In this document: positions 7,915-11,368 of the stretch, in pieces
Layout of the letters: each line of letters starts with the position of its first letter
How positions within the stretch are numbered: the stretch's first letter is position 1
Source: Burkholderiales bacterium
Lineage (GTDB): Bacteria > Pseudomonadota > Gammaproteobacteria > Burkholderiales > Casimicrobiaceae
Direction: 5' to 3'
Length of the DNA: 11,368 nt
NCBI GenBank assembly: GCA_025354075.1
Contig: JANXNO010000233.1
Coordinates: 1 to 11,368 of the forward strand
The notes under the pieces: model-generated
Databases searched by the model: none
The model's input: the letters and a program-made list of their open reading frames with translations, nothing else
Told to the model about the DNA's origin: nothing
Translations under genes and position numbers: made by a program

Positions 7915-8320
7915 TGCGGGAGTGTAGGTGCATACATGTAGCAACACTTGATTTGGCGCAAGGGATTGGTGACAAAAACCGCCCCAGCGCACGGCTAGCA
8001 TCAGAACAGCGTGTTAGGCGCAAGGCGTTAATTCGGCGCCATGACAACCGGAACCTCCACCATCCGCGCTGTCATACGGTTTTTGGTACGACAGACCAAA
8101 TCAAGTGGCGCAGCGACACGCCATGCTGACAACGTTTGCTTTCACCCCACATGCGAGTAACAGTCGCGCCAGTGGTCGTAAGGCATGCAGCGCCGTGTCC
8201 TACGCGCCCTTGCGCCGCCGTCCGGCAACTTCGGAGCGCATGCATCGTTAGGATAGGAACTTGAGTTCGACACGTAGTTTTCAAGCGACTCGGACCACCC
8301 TACACGTACTGGAGACAATA
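7915..8320. other. Divergent intergenic region between narX and the crystallin-like gene
   Basis: 406 bp without a convincing gene; the short frames here lack ribosome sites and recognisable sequence. It must hold the narX promoter (see the site at 7948-7961) and the promoter of the plus-strand gene at 8321. I could not place the second promoter with confidence. A small inverted repeat, TTTGGT-N7-ACCAAA, lies at 8082-8100 and could be an operator. No intrinsic terminator or RNA gene was recognised. Confidence 0.5.
7948..7961 (-). promoter_or_regulatory. Weak FNR-like site and possible narX promoter
   Basis: The minus-strand sequence TTGCGCCAAATCAA matches the FNR consensus at 8 of 10 positions. 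TACACT, a 4 of 6 match to TATAAT, lies at 7926-7921. With standard spacing both place the transcription start at about the A of the narX ATG (7914), which would make a leaderless message and fit the missing ribosome site. The site is imperfect and could be chance. Confidence 0.35.
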
Positions 8321-9118
8321 ATGAATGCATTTCTCAAAACAACTTTGGCCGCAGCAGGGCTTGCGATAGCGGCCCACGCGTCAGCACAGATTACCTTTTA
8401 TGAAGACGACGGCTATGCTGGTCGCTCGTTCACTACGTCGCGTCCCGTGGGTAACTTTGAACGTTACGGCTTTAATGACCGCGCGTCTTCTGTCGTAGTG
8501 TTAAGCGAGCGCTGGGAGGTTTGCGAAAACGAGCGTTTCGAGGGTCGTTGTGTGGTTCTTCGTCCGGGTCGCTACCCTTCCCTTTCGTCCATGGGGCTGA
8601 ATGATCGCGTATCGTCGGTTCGCTCAGTGAGCCGCAATACAAGGGTTGAAGACAACCGATTCGCACCCGTCGCTGAGCCGGTTTACGACAATCGCCGTCG
8701 CAATAATGAGCGACTTTTTGAAGCAGACGTAACGTCGGTGCGCGCAGTCGTAGGGCAGGCCGCCCAACGTTGCTGGATTGAGCGCGAACAGGTCGGTCAG
8801 AGTCGCGATACCAATGTGCCCGGTGCCATTTTGGGCGCAGTTTTAGGCGGCGTACTTGGCCACCAGGTCGGCGGCGGTCGCGGGCAAGACATTGCTACAG
8901 CAGGTGGCGCAGTTGCCGGTGCTGCATACGGTTCAGGCGTGAACAGTGGTGGCGGTTACAGTCAAAACGTACAACGCTGCACGGAAGTGCCAAACAGTGC
9001 CAAGCCAACGTACTGGGACGTGACGTATAACTTCCGTGGCCAGGAACACCGCATGCAGATGGTGTCCCCGCCAGGACGGACGATCACGGTCAATCGCGAC
9101 GGTGAGCCACGCTCGTAA
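8321..9118 (+). CDS. Secreted beta/gamma-crystallin and glycine-zipper (2TM) protein
   Basis: A 265-residue exported protein of unknown physiological role. Residues 1-22 look like a Sec signal peptide (basic Lys6, hydrophobic core, AHASA then Gln23). Two Greek-key repeats follow at about 24-61 and 64-102. Each ends in the calcium-site pattern (N/D)(N/D)xx(S/T)S: NDRASS at 52-57 and NDRVSS at 94-99, so calcium binding is likely. A Gly/Ala-rich zipper of the 2TM type spans about 167-205 (GAILGAVLGGVLGHQVGGG). It is flanked by RCWIEREQ and VQRCTEVP, so Cys151 and Cys220 could pair in the periplasm, as could Cys68 and Cys77. The end (YWDVTYNFRGQEH to PPGRTITVNRDGE) is typical of envelope glycine-zipper proteins. 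GGAG lies 6 nt before the ATG at 8321; an in-frame upstream start at 8261 would hide the signal peptide. A cell-envelope location is inferred. It is a single-gene unit ending at a terminator. Confidence 0.88.
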   Translation: MNAFLKTTLAAAGLAIAAHASAQITFYEDDGYAGRSFTTSRPVGNFERYGFNDRASSVVVLSERWEVCENERFEGRCVVLRPGRYPSLSSMGLNDRVSSVRSVSRNTRVEDNRFAPVAEPVYDNRRRNNERLFEADVTSVRAVVGQAAQRCWIEREQVGQSRDTNVPGAILGAVLGGVLGHQVGGGRGQDIATAGGAVAGAAYGSGVNSGGGYSQNVQRCTEVPNSAKPTYWDVTYNFRGQEHRMQMVSPPGRTITVNRDGEPRS

Positions 9119-9139
9119 GAGACTCCAGCAGATTGAACT

Positions 9140-9164
9140 AACGGCCCCTCGGGGCCGTTTTTTT
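9140..9164 (+). terminator. Rho-independent terminator after the crystallin-like gene
   Basis: AACGGCCCC and GGGGCCGTT form a perfect GC-rich inverted repeat (9140-9148 and 9151-9159, with the inner pairs likely opening into the loop). A run of seven T (9158-9164) follows directly. It begins 21 nt past the stop at 9118. On the minus strand no T run follows the hairpin, so it is probably weaker for the convergent gene ending at 9196. Confidence 0.93.
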
Positions 9165-9195
9165 CATTGTGTCGAGTAATGGATGGGCTAGCCGA

Positions 9196-9585
9196 CTACG
9201 GCGGCGGGGTCGCTTCCACATACTGCCAGCGACCCTCATCGCGCACAAAACGGCTGAGTTCCTCCAGCCGTTGCGCCGCTCCACCGCCCGGTGCCCTGCT
9301 GCGGGCAATAAATTCGACGAACCCCTCGTCGGGCGACGTCGTCCAGGCACGCTTGACTGTAAGACCGAGCCATTTCACGCCCGCATCGAAGCGCTCCATC
9401 TGCTCCGGCCGTGTCGACGCGTACCAGGTATCCAGCACATACTCACGCAGACGCAATGCGTACGCACTGTAGCGCGAGCGCATGAGCGCCTCCGGGGTTG
9501 GTGCGAGCAAGTGCAACGGACCCGCGTGATAGCGACCGCAGCACGCCTCATACGCCGCTCCCGTTCCGCACGGACACGCTGTCAT
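9196..9585 (-). CDS. YchJ-family (UPF0225) SEC-C motif protein
   Basis: A 129-residue cytoplasmic protein of the YchJ family; the function is not established. The N-terminus carries a SEC-C zinc motif, CPCGTGAAYEACCG, with likely ligands Cys4, Cys6, Cys15 and Cys16. The family core follows: LMRSRYSAY (34-42), DTWYASTRP (52-60), GFVEFIARSR (about 87-96) and SRFVRDEGRWQYV (about 111-123), predicted to be an NTF2-like fold. It lacks the second, C-terminal SEC-C motif of the longer E. coli YchJ, which is common in short members. Its ATG lies 14 bp after the stop of the short-chain dehydrogenase on the same strand, suggesting co-transcription. Only a distant AGGGA is seen upstream, so translation may depend on the preceding gene. 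Confidence 0.9.
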   Translation of the reverse strand: MTACPCGTGAAYEACCGRYHAGPLHLLAPTPEALMRSRYSAYALRLREYVLDTWYASTRPEQMERFDAGVKWLGLTVKRAWTTSPDEGFVEFIARSRAPGGGAAQRLEELSRFVRDEGRWQYVEATPPP

Positions 9586-9599
9586 CGTCGGTTCGGTCC

Positions 9600-10514
9600 C
9601 TAACCCGCGCGCAGCTTGGCTTTCAGCGAGGCGCTGATCTCCGGCCGCTCAGCGAATGGATCGGTCGGATTGCGCATTTCGGTGATGTCCGTCATGCGCG
9701 TGGCGACGTTGCCGAGTGCATTCGGGTGGCTGAAGATGTAGAACTTGTCGTTCTCAATCGCATGAAAGACGCGCTCGGCAATCATCGGTGCGGTGACTTT
9801 GCCCGAGCTCACGGCCTTGCTGCTTTGCGCCTGCGCAACCAGTTGCGACAGCGTCGGGCCGGTATCGTTTTTCATATCGGCCGGACGATTGCGATGCGAA
9901 TTCGCGATACCGGTGGCGACAAAATACGGGCACAGCACGGCGGCTGTGACCTGATCGCTGACCAGCTTCAAATCCTGATACAGCGTCTCGCTGATCGCCA
10001 CCACGGCATGTTTGGACGCGTTGTAGACGCCCATCGTCGGCGCATTGAGCATGCCCGCCATCGACGCCGTGTTGATGATGCAACCGCGATAGTGCGGGTC
10101 TGCCTTCGCGCGCTCCAGCATCATTGGCGTGAACGCCTTGATGCCGTACACAACACCCATCACATTCACACCCATGACCCAGTCCCAGTCCTTGAGCGTG
10201 TTCTCCCAGATCAGGCCCCCGGAGCCGACGCCAGCGTTGTTGAACACCCAGTTCGGCGCGCCGAAACGTGCTTGGGTTGCGGCGGCCAGTGCGTCAATTT
10301 GCTCATGCTTCGACACGTCCACACGCTGCGCTAAAACCTGCACGCCCGCAGCGACCATTTCGTTCGCCGCTGCGTCCAGCGCCGCCTGCTCCACGTCCGC
10401 CAGCACCAGGTTGTAACCACGCGATGCGCCAAGCCGCGCGAACTCAAGCCCAAAGCCGGAACCTGCGCCGGTGATGACCAAAGTTTTTACCGCCGTATTT
10501 ACGTGCCCGGTCAT
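9600..10514 (-). CDS. Short-chain dehydrogenase/reductase (SDR family)
   Basis: A classical NAD(P)-dependent oxidoreductase of 304 residues, acting on an unidentified alcohol, ketone or similar substrate. The Rossmann motif TGAGSGFG is at 15-22, and Asp40 after the second strand favours NAD(H). NNAG (92-95), catalytic Asn117, Ser151 and the YxxxK pair Tyr164/Lys168 are all present, so the enzyme should be active. It is longer than the usual 250 residues because of a C-terminal extension (from about 205) that probably forms a substrate lid. Its ATG overlaps the stop of the upstream oxidoreductase as ATGA, and no ribosome site is visible, so translational coupling is likely. The partner enzyme suggests the two act on the same or successive carbonyl compounds, but that is inference. 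Confidence 0.93.
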   Translation of the reverse strand: MTGHVNTAVKTLVITGAGSGFGLEFARLGASRGYNLVLADVEQAALDAAANEMVAAGVQVLAQRVDVSKHEQIDALAAATQARFGAPNWVFNNAGVGSGGLIWENTLKDWDWVMGVNVMGVVYGIKAFTPMMLERAKADPHYRGCIINTASMAGMLNAPTMGVYNASKHAVVAISETLYQDLKLVSDQVTAAVLCPYFVATGIANSHRNRPADMKNDTGPTLSQLVAQAQSSKAVSSGKVTAPMIAERVFHAIENDKFYIFSHPNALGNVATRMTDITEMRNPTDPFAERPEISASLKAKLRAG

Positions 10515-11365
10515 ACCAATTTCACCAATTGTTTGCCGAAATTTTTGCCTTTGAGCAGGTCGAAGAACGCCTGCGGCGCGCTCGCTAAACCATCCGCAAT
10601 CGACTCGCGAAACTTGAGTTTGCCGGTTGCGACAAGCCCACCCAGTTCGCCCAAACCTTCAGGCCACAAATTCATGTGTTCGGAAACGATAAAGCCTTGG
10701 ATTTTCAGGCGCGATTGCAGGATCAACTGCGGCGCGGCCATCGGAATCGGCACGCCGTTGTAGCCCGAAATCATGCCGCACAATGCGATCCGTCCGAAGG
10801 CATTCATACGAAGCAACACCGCATCCATGATGCTGCCACCGACGTTTTCAAAATGGCAATCAATGCCGCGTGGCGTCACGGCTTTGAGCGCCGCGTAAAA
10901 GTCCGCTGGCTCAGGAAAGGCTTTGTAGTCGATGCATTCATCAAAGCCCAGTTCATCGCGAACGTAGGCGCACTTATCGGGGCCACCCGCGATGCCGACG
11001 ACGTGCATGCCTTTGAGTTTTGCAAGCTGGCCAACGACCGAACCCACCGCCCCGGATGCAGCGTCTACGCACACCGTTTCGCCCGCTTTCGGCTCGCAGA
11101 TTTTCATGAGGCCGTACCATGCCGTCATACCTGGCATACCGACGCTGCCGAGATAGGCGGACAGCGGGATGTGCGTCGTGTCCACCTTGGTAACGTCGCC
11201 TTTGCCCGTTGCCGTGGAGTACAACTGCCAGCCACCAAAACCAACGACCTTGTCGCCAACCGCGTACTTATCGTTGCGCGACTCAACGACCTCACCGACC
11301 GTGCCGCCGATCATCGTTTCGTTCAGCGGTTGCGGCTGCGCGTAACTCTTCGATGATGCGAAGAG
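10511..11365 (-). CDS. NADP-dependent medium-chain oxidoreductase, CurA/leukotriene B4 dehydrogenase type (5' end missing)
   Basis: Zinc-independent medium-chain dehydrogenase/reductase resembling E. coli CurA (curcumin reductase), enzymes that reduce conjugated double bonds or similar groups with NADPH. From the first in-frame ATG (11314) the 267 residues contain the family pattern throughout. These are MIGGTVGEVVES (1-12), VGDKVVGFGGWQ (19-30), GMPGMTAWYGL (59-69), the nucleotide loop AASGAVGSVVGQ (85-96), ENVGG (156-160) and the end LLKGKNFGKQLVKL. Full-length members have about 335-345 residues, so roughly 60-75 at the N-terminus are missing. The frame stays family-like upstream of 11314 (SKSYAQPQPLNET), showing that 11314 is not the true start. 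It then meets TAA at 11366-11368 inside an inverted repeat at the window end. This is either a truncated gene or a sequence-end artefact. It overlaps the SDR gene by 4 bp. Confidence 0.88.
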   Translation of the reverse strand, partial: LFASSKSYAQPQPLNETMIGGTVGEVVESRNDKYAVGDKVVGFGGWQLYSTATGKGDVTKVDTTHIPLSAYLGSVGMPGMTAWYGLMKICEPKAGETVCVDAASGAVGSVVGQLAKLKGMHVVGIAGGPDKCAYVRDELGFDECIDYKAFPEPADFYAALKAVTPRGIDCHFENVGGSIMDAVLLRMNAFGRIALCGMISGYNGVPIPMAAPQLILQSRLKIQGFIVSEHMNLWPEGLGELGGLVATGKLKFRESIADGLASAPQAFFDLLKGKNFGKQLVKLV

Positions 11366-11368
11366 TTA
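11343..11368. repeat. Perfect 10-bp inverted repeat at the right window edge
   Basis: TAACTCTTCG and CGAAGAGTTA flank the loop ATGATG. The inner arm belongs to the oxidoreductase coding sequence (codons for S-K-S-Y). The outer arm ends exactly at the last base and supplies an in-frame TAA. A fold-back at a contig end would give this pattern; a genuine hairpin is possible. Confidence 0.85.

Noticed and set aside
7075..7941. 288-codon plus-strand frame
   Set aside because: Antisense to narX across its central, HAMP and sensor regions. The predicted protein is highly basic and low in familiar motifs, while narX is clear on the other strand.
7915..8001. N-terminal extension of NarX from the ATG at 8001
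   Set aside because: It would add 29 residues not typical of NarX, with no ribosome site, and would cover the probable promoter.
8072..8284. Short minus-strand frames in the narX-crystallin gap
   Set aside because: About 60-70 codons, no ribosome site and no recognisable composition; probably chance frames in GC-rich DNA.
9498..10334. 278-codon plus-strand frame
   Set aside because: Antisense shadow of the SDR and YchJ-type genes; the translation is His/Arg-rich with no family motif.
10676..11356. 226-codon plus-strand frame
   Set aside because: Antisense shadow of the medium-chain oxidoreductase.

Overview
The window (GC-rich) looks like the chromosome of a facultatively anaerobic, nitrate-respiring proteobacterium. 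A betaproteobacterium is most likely, judging from the paired narK1/narK2 transporters before narG, the NarX/NarL pair, and a secreted beta/gamma-crystallin plus glycine-zipper protein. That lineage call is an inference from gene content and family resemblance; no marker gene is present.

Positions 1-7914 hold a nitrate respiration locus entirely on the minus strand. In transcription order it reads narX (sensor kinase), narL (response regulator, 4-bp GTGA overlap with narX), a 224-bp gap with a near-consensus FNR-type site, narK1, narK2, and the first 692 codons of narG, which runs off the left edge. The logic is self-contained: NarX senses nitrate/nitrite and phosphorylates NarL, an FNR-type regulator adds an anaerobic signal at narK1, the transporters import nitrate and exchange it for nitrite, and the quinol-linked NarGHI enzyme reduces nitrate on the cytoplasmic side. 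narHJI would be expected beyond the left edge.

Positions 7915-8320 form a 406-bp divergent intergenic region, followed by a plus-strand gene (8321-9118) for a secreted protein. This protein has two calcium-type beta/gamma-crystallin motifs and a glycine zipper, and its gene ends at a strong intrinsic terminator (9140-9164).

Positions 9196-11365 hold a minus-strand cluster of three tightly packed genes: an NADP-dependent medium-chain oxidoreductase (5' end missing), a short-chain dehydrogenase overlapping it by 4 bp, and a small YchJ-family SEC-C protein 14 bp downstream. The substrates are unknown.

No tRNA, rRNA, CRISPR array, insertion sequence or phage gene was seen. I did not find a convincing new multi-gene system. 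The best leads are a NarK2 with about 60 extra residues forming two apparent additional membrane helices, a palindrome just downstream of the narK1 FNR site, a cysteine cluster in NarX, a possible leaderless narX promoter, and a perfect 10-bp inverted repeat at the right edge of the window. That repeat puts a stop codon into the oxidoreductase frame and may be an assembly fold-back.
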